Positions 19,429 to 28,661 of a DNA stretch of 64,000 nt are shown piece after piece. This DNA comes from Bacteroidota bacterium. GTDB lineage: Bacteria > Bacteroidota > Bacteroidia > Chitinophagales > Chitinophagaceae. The translations under genes were made by a program, and so were the position numbers. The notes below the pieces were generated by a model. The model had not been told where the DNA came from. It worked only from the letters and a program-made list of their open reading frames with translations, and searched no databases. Numbering within the stretch: the stretch's first letter is position 1; each line of letters begins with the position of its first letter. The stretch is taken from contig JABDFX010000008.1 of the NCBI GenBank assembly GCA_013286315.1, forward strand, positions 1 through 64,000, read 5' to 3'.

Positions 19429-19839
19429 TTATTTTTTTATAATACAATCAACCAGATTTACATCCATCAGAAAACCTGTGCATTTCCCTTTAACAATAAT
19501 GGAATCACCCTTATTGAATTTATTATTTTCGGGTAAATCCTTTTTCAACACACTGCAATTCACACCACCATCCGTATTGGCAGCCAGGTTCAGAGAAACA
19601 TAATTACCTGCTTCGGTGACGGACGAAATGATTCCCTTTACTTCCAGAATTTTTCCTACCCATTTTTGATTTGCCTGCGATTCATTCTTCACAAATTCAT
19701 TGTACAGGCTGGCTGCCGTCAACGTGGCCACGGCATCTTCCCCTTCCACATTCCGGTGTGGTTTGTATATCGAATATATTCCCCAGCCGGCCAGGCAAAT
19801 CAATAAAATGCCTATGCCGAAAAAATATTTTTTTCGCAT
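19429..19839 (-). CDS. OB-fold (tRNA_anti-like) membrane-anchored protein
   Basis: N-terminal TM; LTAASLYNEFVKNESQANQKWVGKILEVKGIISSVTEAGNYVSLNL...GDSIIVKGKCTGFLMDVNLVDCIIKK. Confidence 0.7.
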   Translation of the reverse strand: MRKKYFFGIGILLICLAGWGIYSIYKPHRNVEGEDAVATLTAASLYNEFVKNESQANQKWVGKILEVKGIISSVTEAGNYVSLNLAANTDGGVNCSVLKKDLPENNKFNKGDSIIVKGKCTGFLMDVNLVDCIIKK

Positions 19840-19861
19840 AAAAGATTTCTTATGGTCAGCG

Positions 19862-21265
19862 TTAGCGGAAAGAGTGGGTGATACCTATGTATATGCCAAA
19901 GCTCGCAATGGGCATATAACCTCTGCCAATCCCCTGTAAGGGAATTTTCACATAGGGTTCCACTCGCATTTTTGTTTTGTCACTGATTGCCCGTTCATAA
20001 CCACCACTTATCTGAAGGATACTGAAAATATTATTTCGTAATGTGTCGTTTTTAAAGGACCTGTTGTATGGAGGGTAATTCGAGTTAAATGTATAATTCT
20101 CCGAAGTCATCAAATAAGAAGACAATCCGGCTTTGGCAAAAAACCCGTGATTCTTTCCGGTAGCAAAATCAAAACGAATATCAACCGGAATTTCAAACAT
20201 GCTGCAATTACCGTTCAACGTTGTGGTTGGAGGAAGCGGCGCCCCCCCATCCTTTTTATAATATTCACCGTTGGAATAGTAATATTTTTTATCCCAGATC
20301 ACCCCGGTTTCAACAGACAAACGATTATTGAAACGATAACCAATTAACGCGCCCACACTAATTCCGACTTTATTAACTGACTGAAACTTCACCGTACTTA
20401 CATCCGGACCGGCGAATAAACCAACATAGAATCCCTTAGACTTCTTTGAAACGGTATTGGTTTTCTTATTTGCCTGAGAACTGACAGGCGACGTCTTTTT
20501 TGAAGAATCAGTTTTGTCAGTATTATTTTTTGTAACAGCGGCGGTTTCATTTTGAATTGCTACAGCCGGTGGAATAGCCGTGGCAGCTGCTTTTGGCACG
20601 GATTCATTTGCAGAGGGAGAAGTGGTGTTTGCGGATTTCCCGGCAACAATTGCCTCTGTTTCTATTGATCCCTGCACGTCATTATTTGAATTCAGACCAG
20701 ATTTCGTCTTATTTCCCGCAGGTGTTATTTGTTTTTGCGCATCCGGCATATGGTTGGATGTCAATTGTTTTCCGCCGCCGGCAGCATCGACCAGTCCCTT
20801 GTTTATGTTAGACAGCGTACTCTTCATACTGCCATCTTCAGAATCGTTCTTTTTACCGGGTATGCTTTGACTTTCATCTGACGCTGCTGTTTTATTATGA
20901 TCTGCTTTAATATTTTCCGCAGTGGTGGCTGGTACTGAGTGGTTATCCGGAATTACAGGGTTTATTTTGTTTTGATCAACAGAACCACTCAGGGGTTTTG
21001 CTGAAACCGCCTTTTGATGTTCCCGATTCATATTTCCTGAAAAATAATAAACGCCAATGCCCATCGGAATAAGTAACAGAAGCAATAGCCATGTTTTTCT
21101 GCGGTTACGAATAGCAGCAGGTCCGGTCAGATCGTGTACCTCACGGGTTCCTTCGTTCTGCAGTTTGCCAGCCACAGCATCCCAGTCCGATCCGGTAGTT
21201 TTAAGCGGATACAGTTCTCCTGCTTTTTGGAACAGGTCGTCCATATCGTTTTCTAAATGCTCCAT
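19862..21265 (-). CDS. Trans-envelope protein: cytoplasmic anti-sigma-like N-terminus, TM, low-complexity linker, outer-membrane beta-barrel
   Basis: About 70 aa acidic N-term, RNRRKTWLLLLLLIPMGIGVYYFSG TM, about 180 aa Asn/Ser/Thr/Ala/Lys-rich linker, then GFYVGLFAGPDVSTVKFQ... porin-like barrel. Confidence 0.75.
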   Translation of the reverse strand: MEHLENDMDDLFQKAGELYPLKTTGSDWDAVAGKLQNEGTREVHDLTGPAAIRNRRKTWLLLLLLIPMGIGVYYFSGNMNREHQKAVSAKPLSGSVDQNKINPVIPDNHSVPATTAENIKADHNKTAASDESQSIPGKKNDSEDGSMKSTLSNINKGLVDAAGGGKQLTSNHMPDAQKQITPAGNKTKSGLNSNNDVQGSIETEAIVAGKSANTTSPSANESVPKAAATAIPPAVAIQNETAAVTKNNTDKTDSSKKTSPVSSQANKKTNTVSKKSKGFYVGLFAGPDVSTVKFQSVNKVGISVGALIGYRFNNRLSVETGVIWDKKYYYSNGEYYKKDGGAPLPPTTTLNGNCSMFEIPVDIRFDFATGKNHGFFAKAGLSSYLMTSENYTFNSNYPPYNRSFKNDTLRNNIFSILQISGGYERAISDKTKMRVEPYVKIPLQGIGRGYMPIASFGIYIGITHSFR

Positions 21266-21825
21266 GATTTGGCCTCCTCCTTTTCTTTTATGATCTTTTG
21301 CAAAATGCCTCTCGCACGTGATAAATTCGATTTCGATGTACCAACGGAGATACCCAGGGAATCGGCAATTTCAAAGTGGGTGCAACCGTCTATCACAAAC
21401 ATATTGAACACAACCCGGTACATGGGCGGAAGATTCTTCACATAACTGATCAGCTCCTTATATAATAAAAGGTGGTCGGCTTTTTGACTGTTATCAGGTT
21501 CTTCCCACACATATTCCGGTATGCCGCCAATTTCCGGGGTCATATTATTTTTTCTCAACTCGTCGATAGACGTATTGATAACAATCCGCTTCATCCAGGC
21601 CATCATGAGCCTTTCGGGAAATTCTTCCTCTTCATACCGGAACCTTTCAATGTGACGGAATATTTTAACAAATCCGTCATTGGTAACATTCACGGCGATA
21701 TCGTACCGGTACACGTAGCGAAAAGCTATTTTTAACGCATAACCATAAAACCTCTCGTAGAGCATCTTCTGGCTCTTCGGTTCCTGCCTTTTGCAGCCCT
21801 CTATGATCTGAATAATGTTATCCAA
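21253..21825 (-). CDS. ECF-type RNA polymerase sigma-70 factor
   Basis: QEPKSQKMLYERFYGYALKIAFRYVYRYDIAVNVTNDGFVKIFRHI...LPPMYRVVFNMFVIDGCTHFEIADSLGISVGTSKSNLSRARGILQKII. Confidence 0.95.
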   Translation of the reverse strand: MDNIIQIIEGCKRQEPKSQKMLYERFYGYALKIAFRYVYRYDIAVNVTNDGFVKIFRHIERFRYEEEEFPERLMMAWMKRIVINTSIDELRKNNMTPEIGGIPEYVWEEPDNSQKADHLLLYKELISYVKNLPPMYRVVFNMFVIDGCTHFEIADSLGISVGTSKSNLSRARGILQKIIKEKEEAKSWSI

Positions 21826-21854
21826 AGTTTTCTACTATCTATCGGATGAAACAA

Positions 21855-22736
21855 TTATAGCGGTGCTGATTTACTCGCCTGGTCCATCACTGGCCAGGGT
21901 CCCGGAATCGTAACGCTTACACCCTTTGTGTTACCTCTTGTATTCGCATCTGCCCCGAACTTGTAGATCGGCCATCCCTTATATGTCAGTTGAGGTTTTG
22001 TAAATACAGTTATACTTGAAAAGGCTGATTTATCCAATACTGAAGGTACGTTTTGTATCGTGTTTATTTGTACGATTGGCCAAACGGCGTCATTGCTGAA
22101 ATCCGATAAAGTATAATTATTCTTTTCCGATTTATCAATGGAAAGTGAATACAGAGTAACTCCGTGGTCATCCGTCATATACAGTGTGGCGCCTATGCCG
22201 GCCTTTAGTGTACTATCGTATTTTACCCCGTCAATTCCTACGAGTTGTGTCACTGCCAGCATTACGGTATAATCCGGCTTTGCCACGAACCATATACCCA
22301 TAACTCCATCACCATTTACGGCACCCGCAGCAGCGTCACCGGAATAAGTATATAACGGCCAGCCCTTGTAGGTGGACTGCTTACTACCGTCGGAACGCGT
22401 TATACTTGAAAAATCTGAAGCCGTTAATCCGGCGCCAAAAGTGGAACCGGCGTTATAGGATACGGACCAAACTGCCAGGCAACCGGCAGTGCACGCCGAT
22501 TTCCCATCGGCGTCCAGTGAAAAGAAATAAAGTGTGTTTCCGTTAGCATCTGCCAGGATTGACCCAAAATGGGAATCGGTTTTTAATTGAAATGCAGGGC
22601 CGGGAGTGTTTGCCGGGGGAACCGCAGCGGGTGGTGTCGTACTGCCGTACCCTCCTCCGGAACTCTTTGAACATGAATTAAACGTGCCAAGGACTATGAT
22701 GGAAAGGAACGGAATTAAAATAAATCTTAAACGCAT
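21855..22736 (-). CDS. Lipoprotein with two COG4315-type 'secreted repeat' domains
   Basis: Lipobox LGTFNSCSK; SILADANGNTLYFFSLDADGKSACTAGCLAVWSV...SDFSSITRSDGSKQSTYKGWPLYTYSGD and a second, more degenerate copy. Confidence 0.87.
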   Translation of the reverse strand: MRLRFILIPFLSIIVLGTFNSCSKSSGGGYGSTTPPAAVPPANTPGPAFQLKTDSHFGSILADANGNTLYFFSLDADGKSACTAGCLAVWSVSYNAGSTFGAGLTASDFSSITRSDGSKQSTYKGWPLYTYSGDAAAGAVNGDGVMGIWFVAKPDYTVMLAVTQLVGIDGVKYDSTLKAGIGATLYMTDDHGVTLYSLSIDKSEKNNYTLSDFSNDAVWPIVQINTIQNVPSVLDKSAFSSITVFTKPQLTYKGWPIYKFGADANTRGNTKGVSVTIPGPWPVMDQASKSAPL

Positions 22737-22866
22737 GATCTGTAAATTGTTATCTGATTTTAATGAAAAATTAAGCGCTTAGTAGTGAGTACGATCTTTT
22801 ATAAACCGGGTTGCGTGTATTGGAAATTGATTCATCACAGGTGAATATGAATGCGTTTAATTTATT

Positions 22867-23535
22867 ATGTTTGGCAAACCCGAACAAACTCATGTGCGCC
22901 GAATATTCGTCCTGCTTTTATCCCTGACATTTCTTAACAGCTTTGCAAATGGCGAAACCCAGGCGCCGGGCAATTATTTTAACTGGTTCAACATCTGGTT
23001 AAGTTTCTTCTTCGGGTTACTTTTTACCATTTTATTCCGTTTCCTGAATAAATACTCTAAAACAATCGATCAGCGCAGTAATCCCGGAATGCCTTTGAGT
23101 GGATGGGTCATGTTTTTAGGAATCAACCTGCTGGCACGATTCGTCATTCAAATTTATTTTTTCTGGCATGCAAATTATTTTTTAGAGTCAGTATGGATAC
23201 ATCTGGGTCAACTAGGCGGGACGAGATATCAGGTTCTATTTATTATTGAACTATTCCTTTCCTTAATTGCAGTTGCAGGTACCGGTGCCTTAATATATTG
23301 GTTTTTTGGAAGAAGAGATATTTTCCCGACCCTCTTTATTTATTATGCTGGGATCTATATCGTTGTGACCAGTTTACTGTTATTCATATATCATTTCATG
23401 AATCTGCCCCCGGAAATGATCAGTATCCGGCGGGATATGTATATGCAGATCCTCAGAATAACTTACACATCAGCCTGGGTGATTTTCGTCTGGAAATCAG
23501 ATCTGGTGAAACAAACTTTTGTTTATCCGAAGTAA
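22867..23535 (+). CDS. Multi-TM membrane protein (DUF2569-like)
   Basis: GMPLSGWVMFLGINLLARFVIQIYFFWHANYF; five or so hydrophobic segments. Confidence 0.6.
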   Translation: MFGKPEQTHVRRIFVLLLSLTFLNSFANGETQAPGNYFNWFNIWLSFFFGLLFTILFRFLNKYSKTIDQRSNPGMPLSGWVMFLGINLLARFVIQIYFFWHANYFLESVWIHLGQLGGTRYQVLFIIELFLSLIAVAGTGALIYWFFGRRDIFPTLFIYYAGIYIVVTSLLLFIYHFMNLPPEMISIRRDMYMQILRITYTSAWVIFVWKSDLVKQTFVYPK

Positions 23536-23560
23536 GTCCAAAGCCTAAAACCTCATATCT

Positions 23561-23607
23561 GTCAACCGTCTACCGTCAACAGTCAACCGTCAACCGCCAA
23601 CCGCCAA
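23561..23607. repeat. Heptamer tandem repeat GTCAACC (about 6.7 degenerate copies) between convergent genes
   Basis: GTCAACC GTCTACC GTCAACA GTCAACC GTCAACC GCCAACC GCCAA. Confidence 0.9.
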
Positions 23608-23612
23608 GTGTT

Positions 23613-25829
23613 TCACAATTGCTGCAGATATCCCGCCAGTTTGTTAATAGAAAACGCAGCGCGTTTTATTTCAATTTCTGCCTGGAGAAAGTTTCTTTGT
23701 TCAATGGATTCCCTGATGCCGGGTAAAGTTTTTACTGAGTAACCGGTATAAAATCCGGGGGCATATAACACATGTTTATACCAGGGCCTCAGAGGTAAAC
23801 CCTGATCCAGCAAAAGTTCCTGTTCCGCCCGGTAAAGCATCCGGTTCAGACTATCCATTTGTTTTTTGCTCAATCCTTTTATATTCATGGCTTCGAATGA
23901 ATGATCGGCAGCCCTGCCGAGACTGATGATTGCATTTTGCAAAGGAGAGAAATCGATATAAGGAATCTCCTGTTTCTGAACAGGGGTCAAAAAACGATTG
24001 GTGGCATCCGTCGCTATAAGAAAATATTTTTTTCGGATGATCTCATTATTGACCGATGTTGACTCCCGGAGATTTGAAATCATCGTTTGTAATTCTGTTG
24101 TATAGGTTTTTATCTCTTTATACAGAATCCGGAAATCGAATGGCAATATATCTGCATTTAGCATGCGCAGGGAAACATGTCCCGCCATTTTAGAAAGTGT
24201 TGCACCATAATAAAACCCGGGGTCTATAAAACGGATAAAATTGTCATACGAATCATAAATGGAATGATAGTCACCGCTGTTATCTTCTCCTGAAAATCCC
24301 AGATTTAAAACAGGTAACCCGAGATGCTGCAGGAAGGGTGAAAAATCGGAACCTGTGCCCAGGGCATCCAGGTGAATTTTGGTTTTATCCATCTTTTCCT
24401 TTGCCAGTTGTGGATTCGCAGCAGTGATCACCTCTCTTGCCTTTAATCTTTCAAATAAATTCGCCCCGGTTTGTGGGTCCGGGATATTTTTAGCCACTTC
24501 ATCCACCAGTTCTTCCAGAGCGTGCGAACCGCCGGCTTCGAGAAACCCTCTTCCGTTTTCATCAGAGTTAATATATACAACGGTGTTCTGCTGTAATAAC
24601 CCGGTATGATCCTCAACCCACTCGGTGGATCCTACCAGTGCAGGTTCTTCGCCGTCCCAGGCGCAGTATACGATGGTTCGTTTGGGTTTCCAACCAGATT
24701 TTATCATCACACCCATGGCTTTCGCTTCCTCCAGCATGGCTGCCTGTCCGCTGATCGGATCCTGGGCCCCATTTACCCAGGCATCATGGTGATTACCCCG
24801 GATCACCCATTCATCCGGGAATTCTTCACCTTTTATCATCGCAATCACATCATAACAGGGAACCATCTTCCAGTCAAATTGCAGTTCCAGATGCACGGTC
24901 GATTTCCCCGGACCAATATGATAGGTAATCGGTAGCGCTCCTCTCCAGTCTTCCGGCGCCACCGGACCGCTGATGGCCTCCAGTAAGGGTCTTGCATCGT
25001 GATAGCTGATGGGCAAAACAGGAATTTTAAGCAGATTGGGTGCTTCATTATGTGAAGCGAATCTTTTTGCATCGGTTGTTGCACCAATACCCGGAGTCAG
25101 GGGGTCTCCCGGATATACCACCATATCCATCACGCTGCCGCGCTGAACGCCGAATTCATTTTTGAAGGGTCCTTTCGGATATACATCTCCCTGAAAATAT
25201 CCATCGTCTTTCGGATCGGAGTAAATGATACATCCGATGGCTCCGTGTTCCTGTGCAATTTTTGGTTTAATTCCCCGCCAACTCTTTCCATAACGGGCAA
25301 TGACGATCCTGCCTTTGACATCTATGCCTCGTTTAGCGAGTTCTTCATAGTCATCATTCAAACCATAATTCACATATACCAGTTCCGCGGTTACATTACC
25401 ATCAGCACTCCAGGCATTATAAGTCGGAAGCTGGTCCTTCTGTCCGCTCGTGCCATCTTCTTTCAATGCGGGTTCCTTTAGTAAAGCGTGGTAAACCTGC
25501 GGGGCCGTCATTTCCAGAACCCTGACTTTTGGTACAGGGAATAAAACCTGGTATACATCCATATGAACATCAAAACCATAGTCACGGAATTTCTGTTGAA
25601 TTTTTTCAGCAACCTTCATGCTGCCGGAAGAACCCAGATTATGTGGAATGGACGAAAGATCCTGTATGGTCCTGCCGATATTTTCCCGGCTGATTTGTTC
25701 ATCGAATGCCTTCTCTGTTTTCAATTCTCCGAGCGCGTTGCTGTCGTAAAATCCCAAAAGATGGATCGACTGGGCTGGTAAAAAGCTATGTAAAGTAAAG
25801 AGCAATAATAAAAGAAATCCCGTACGCAT
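23613..25829 (-). CDS. M28-family peptidase, glutamate carboxypeptidase II-like (PA domain + transferrin-receptor-like dimerisation domain)
   Basis: VIRGNHHDAWVNGAQDPISGQAAMLEEAKAM...IVYCAWDGEEPALVGSTEW...YINSDENGRGF...FSGEDNSGDYHSIYDSYDNF. Confidence 0.95.
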   Translation of the reverse strand: MRTGFLLLLLFTLHSFLPAQSIHLLGFYDSNALGELKTEKAFDEQISRENIGRTIQDLSSIPHNLGSSGSMKVAEKIQQKFRDYGFDVHMDVYQVLFPVPKVRVLEMTAPQVYHALLKEPALKEDGTSGQKDQLPTYNAWSADGNVTAELVYVNYGLNDDYEELAKRGIDVKGRIVIARYGKSWRGIKPKIAQEHGAIGCIIYSDPKDDGYFQGDVYPKGPFKNEFGVQRGSVMDMVVYPGDPLTPGIGATTDAKRFASHNEAPNLLKIPVLPISYHDARPLLEAISGPVAPEDWRGALPITYHIGPGKSTVHLELQFDWKMVPCYDVIAMIKGEEFPDEWVIRGNHHDAWVNGAQDPISGQAAMLEEAKAMGVMIKSGWKPKRTIVYCAWDGEEPALVGSTEWVEDHTGLLQQNTVVYINSDENGRGFLEAGGSHALEELVDEVAKNIPDPQTGANLFERLKAREVITAANPQLAKEKMDKTKIHLDALGTGSDFSPFLQHLGLPVLNLGFSGEDNSGDYHSIYDSYDNFIRFIDPGFYYGATLSKMAGHVSLRMLNADILPFDFRILYKEIKTYTTELQTMISNLRESTSVNNEIIRKKYFLIATDATNRFLTPVQKQEIPYIDFSPLQNAIISLGRAADHSFEAMNIKGLSKKQMDSLNRMLYRAEQELLLDQGLPLRPWYKHVLYAPGFYTGYSVKTLPGIRESIEQRNFLQAEIEIKRAAFSINKLAGYLQQL

Positions 25830-25859
25830 ATTATTCAGATTATCTTAAAAGTACCAAGA

Positions 25860-25896
25860 AAGTATGGATGTATGAAAGTCTGTCCCGCCTTGGCGG
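25860..25896. repeat. Degenerate octamer word (AAGTATGGATGTATGAAAGT) followed by CCGCCTTGGCGG hairpin
   Basis: Read directly; similar composite found on the other side of the AI-2E gene at 27001-27069. Confidence 0.6.
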
Positions 25897-25969
25897 AATG
25901 GGAATGCTGCATCATTGCTATCGGATTATTTGTCTAAAAGTAACTTAACTTCAATCATAAACCGGTAGG

Positions 25970-26995
25970 ATGAAACCATATGATACCGAGAAGGTCAGAC
26001 AGTTTTTCTTTATCGTGGTATTGGCTGGGATGGCTATTATCCTGTTCACCTATCTGAAATCATTCCTGCCATCCTTCCTGGGTGCGATAACTTTTTATGT
26101 GCTGATGCGCCGTCATATGAAGCGTATGCTGATAAAGGGATGGAAACCTGCGTCAGCAGCCCTGATCCTGATGTTGTTTTCATTTATAATGATTTTATTT
26201 CCGGTTTTTATTCTGATAAATACCGTCAGTTCGAAAATAGGATATGTGATTGACCATGCAACAGAAATCACCAGCTCGCTGGTGGACTTCCTGAAAAATA
26301 TCGAACTACGTGTCGGATATCATTTTATGAATGCCGACACGATTCGGAACCTGAGTGGAATAGCCTTATCTGAATTACCATTGATACTGGGTGCAACCGT
26401 GAATTCCATCGTGGCACTTGTGGTGATGTACTTTCTGTTATACTTCATGCTCACCAATGGTAATCGACTGGAGGACTGGATGGAGGATGTACTTCCGCTG
26501 AGAAAGGATAATCTGCAGCGCGTTCGCCACCAGATGAACCAAATGGTAATATCAAATGCAGTAGGTATTCCCTTGATTGCCTTGTTGCAGGGGATTGCTG
26601 GATTGATCCTTTACCTGATTTTAGACATCAAAGAACCCCTGCTTTGGTTTGCGCTGACCGCGTTTACCTCCATTCTGCCGCTTGTCGGCTCTTCTCTTGC
26701 ATACGTGCCTCTGGCCATTATACAAATAGCAAATGGCGACACAACAAAAGGAATCATCGTTCTGGTGTACGGATTGGGTGTAATCGTTACGATGGACAAT
26801 GTCTTTCGGCTGTGGCTGCAAAGGAGAATCGGAAATGTTCATCCGCTGATTACCTTATTCGGGGTATTTGTCGGCGTACCGTTATTTGGATTCATAGGCC
26901 TCATCTTCGGTCCCTTGCTCATTTCAATTTTTATATTACTGATGCGTATTTACCGGGTTGAATTTATTGCTCCGGAAGAAAGTCTGGATGATTAA
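25970..26995 (+). CDS. AI-2E/PerM-family membrane transporter
   Basis: Multi-TM; LIALLQGIAGLILYLILDIKEPLLWFALTAFTSILPLVGSSLAYVPLAI...HPLITLFGVFVGVPLFGFIGLIFGPLLIS. Confidence 0.92.
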   Translation: MKPYDTEKVRQFFFIVVLAGMAIILFTYLKSFLPSFLGAITFYVLMRRHMKRMLIKGWKPASAALILMLFSFIMILFPVFILINTVSSKIGYVIDHATEITSSLVDFLKNIELRVGYHFMNADTIRNLSGIALSELPLILGATVNSIVALVVMYFLLYFMLTNGNRLEDWMEDVLPLRKDNLQRVRHQMNQMVISNAVGIPLIALLQGIAGLILYLILDIKEPLLWFALTAFTSILPLVGSSLAYVPLAIIQIANGDTTKGIIVLVYGLGVIVTMDNVFRLWLQRRIGNVHPLITLFGVFVGVPLFGFIGLIFGPLLISIFILLMRIYRVEFIAPEESLDD

Positions 26996-27000
26996 AACAC

Positions 27001-27036
27001 AAGTATGGAAGTATGGAAGTATGGAAGAATGGAAGT
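27001..27036. repeat. Tandem octamer array (AAGTATGG)n
   Basis: AAGTATGG AAGTATGG AAGTATGG AAGAATGG AAGT. Confidence 0.9.
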
Positions 27037-27054
27037 TCACTTAATAACAACCGT

Positions 27055-27070
27055 TCCCGCATGTGCGGGA
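27055..27070. repeat. Perfect 16-bp palindrome TCCCGCATGTGCGGGA
   Basis: Self-complementary by direct reading. Confidence 0.85.
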
Positions 27071-27083
27071 TCAACTGTCAACA

Positions 27084-27113
27084 AAAAAGGACCGCTTTAT
27101 ACCGGTCCTTTTT
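27084..27113. terminator. Bidirectional intrinsic terminator between AI-2E transporter and HU
   Basis: AAAAAGGACCG-CTTTATAC-CGGTCCTTTTT: perfect 11-bp stem with flanking A/T tracts, convergent genes. Confidence 0.92.
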
Positions 27114-27131
27114 ATAATATCGAAAAAACGA

Positions 27132-27401
27132 TCACACGCGGCTTGCAAGTTCTTTGCCCGCTTTGAACTTTGCTACTTTTTTCGCCTTTATCTTGATGGT
27201 TGCACCGGTTTGAGGATTCCGGCCATTACGTGCTGCACGTTTTGAAACAGAAAAAGTTCCGAATCCGACAAGTGTTACTTTGTCTCCTTTCCTGAGTGTT
27301 TTGGCTATGGCTTCTGTAAATGAATCGAGCGCGGCGCCGGCCTGCGTTTTAGTGAGACCCGCGTCATCGGCTAATTTTGCAATCAGATCTGCTTTGTTCA
27401 T
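27132..27401 (-). CDS. HU-family DNA-binding protein
   Basis: MNKADLIAKLADDAGLTKTQAGAALDSFTEAIAKTLRKGDKVTLVGFGTFSVSKRAARNGRNPQTGATIKI. Confidence 0.98.
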   Translation of the reverse strand: MNKADLIAKLADDAGLTKTQAGAALDSFTEAIAKTLRKGDKVTLVGFGTFSVSKRAARNGRNPQTGATIKIKAKKVAKFKAGKELASRV

Positions 27402-27579
27402 GGAAAATGTTTTTATTGATTTCGAGAAAGAGCAAATATAAGGTTATGCCCTAAGAAGCCTGATGCTGAAAAAATATTTACTACTCAGACAGTCTGAAAT
27501 ATAGGTTTTAGTGCTCAAATCTGTTTTTCCTAAATAAATTGCGGAATTCGTCATGTACGTCAATGGAATAAACCACCGA

Positions 27580-28269
27580 TTATATATACTTCATCAGTTG
27601 CGCTGTCAATTCCTCAATACCTTCCGTTGCCGGTTTTTGAATGCTGTAAAGGTTTTCAATACCCCGTGTGTAAGGAATATTTTTGTCTACGATGAATTTT
27701 GGTATTTGTGGCGAAGCAAAATCAATGAGACCCGCTGCGGGGTAAACGGCGAGGGAGGTTCCGATGATGACCATAATATCCGCCTTACGAACCAGCCGGC
27801 TGGCATCTGCGATCAGTGGAACAGGTTCTTCAAACCACACGATATGCGGTCGAAGTTGTCCGCCGTCCGGCGCCTGATCGCCGAATTTGATATCCTCCCG
27901 TATGGAGTAAACTATGCTTTCATTTAACTCACTTCGCATTTTGAAGATTTCCCCATGCAGATGTAAAACACGTGACGAACCTGCCCTTTCGTGCAGATCA
28001 TCGATATTCTGTGTGATGATTTGCATGTCGAAATATTTTTCCAGTCCGGCCAGACCATGATGGGCGGCATTCGGAATCGCATCACGAACATTATTCCGTC
28101 GCATATTGTAAAACTCGAGAACCAATTCCGGATTCTTTTTCCAGCCCCTGGGGGTGGCGACCTCATTTACATCATATCCTTCCCAAAGTCCATCACTGTC
28201 CCGGAAGGTTTTCAATCCGCTCTCTGCACTGATGCCAGCTCCGCTGAGAACAATGAGTTTCTTTGTCAT
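27580..28269 (-). CDS. cobB: NAD-dependent protein deacylase (sirtuin)
   Basis: LIVLSGAGISAESGLKTFRDSDGLWEGY...IITQNIDDLHERAGSSRVLHLHGE...PHIVWFEEPVP...IIGTSLAVYPAAGL. Confidence 0.95.
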   Translation of the reverse strand: MTKKLIVLSGAGISAESGLKTFRDSDGLWEGYDVNEVATPRGWKKNPELVLEFYNMRRNNVRDAIPNAAHHGLAGLEKYFDMQIITQNIDDLHERAGSSRVLHLHGEIFKMRSELNESIVYSIREDIKFGDQAPDGGQLRPHIVWFEEPVPLIADASRLVRKADIMVIIGTSLAVYPAAGLIDFASPQIPKFIVDKNIPYTRGIENLYSIQKPATEGIEELTAQLMKYI

Positions 28270-28307
28270 TTATGAAATTACAAATAGTCGCGTAGTTGCC
28301 GTACATT

Positions 28308-28577
28308 TTACCCAGATACAAGGGTCCCGGCTTTTTCTTCAACAGGGTTTTCTTCAGCATCGTTTTGTAATGCCGTCAACGGACAATATCCTGTAAGACC
28401 ACGCATGATCAGCAAGGTTCCGGCCGTCATCCGTACGGATCTTCGGAACGAGGATTTACCAAAGCCAAAAACACCCATTGCCAGGAGAAGGCCCCCGGTT
28501 ACGGCAGATATCAGTCTTTGTTTTTCGGAAATATTGACAACAGGGCTTACGACCTTATTTAGATCTGTGTACTTCAT
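28308..28577 (-). CDS. DUF2892 (YgaP-like) membrane protein
   Basis: VNISEKQRLISAVTGGLLLAMGVFGFGKSSFRRSVRMTAGTLLIMRGLTGYCPLTAL. Confidence 0.8.
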   Translation of the reverse strand: MKYTDLNKVVSPVVNISEKQRLISAVTGGLLLAMGVFGFGKSSFRRSVRMTAGTLLIMRGLTGYCPLTALQNDAEENPVEEKAGTLVSG

Positions 28578-28661
28578 AACACGGTTTTAATAATGGGTGC
28601 AATCCACGTGCCCTGTTTCACATGACGGATTGAGACATGAAAGAACTTTACGTTTTACGCT

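Noticed and set aside
20580-20870. Phe/Ser/Pro-rich plus-strand ORF
   Set aside because: Antisense product of the low-complexity linker in the trans-envelope barrel gene.
23298-23726. 142-aa ORF spanning the GTCAACC array
   Set aside because: Out of frame with the DUF2569-like gene and reads through the repeat; not coding.
27084-27113. Treating the HU/AI-2E hairpin as part of the novel repeat set
   Set aside because: It is a textbook bidirectional intrinsic terminator with perfect stem and A/T tracts; kept separate.
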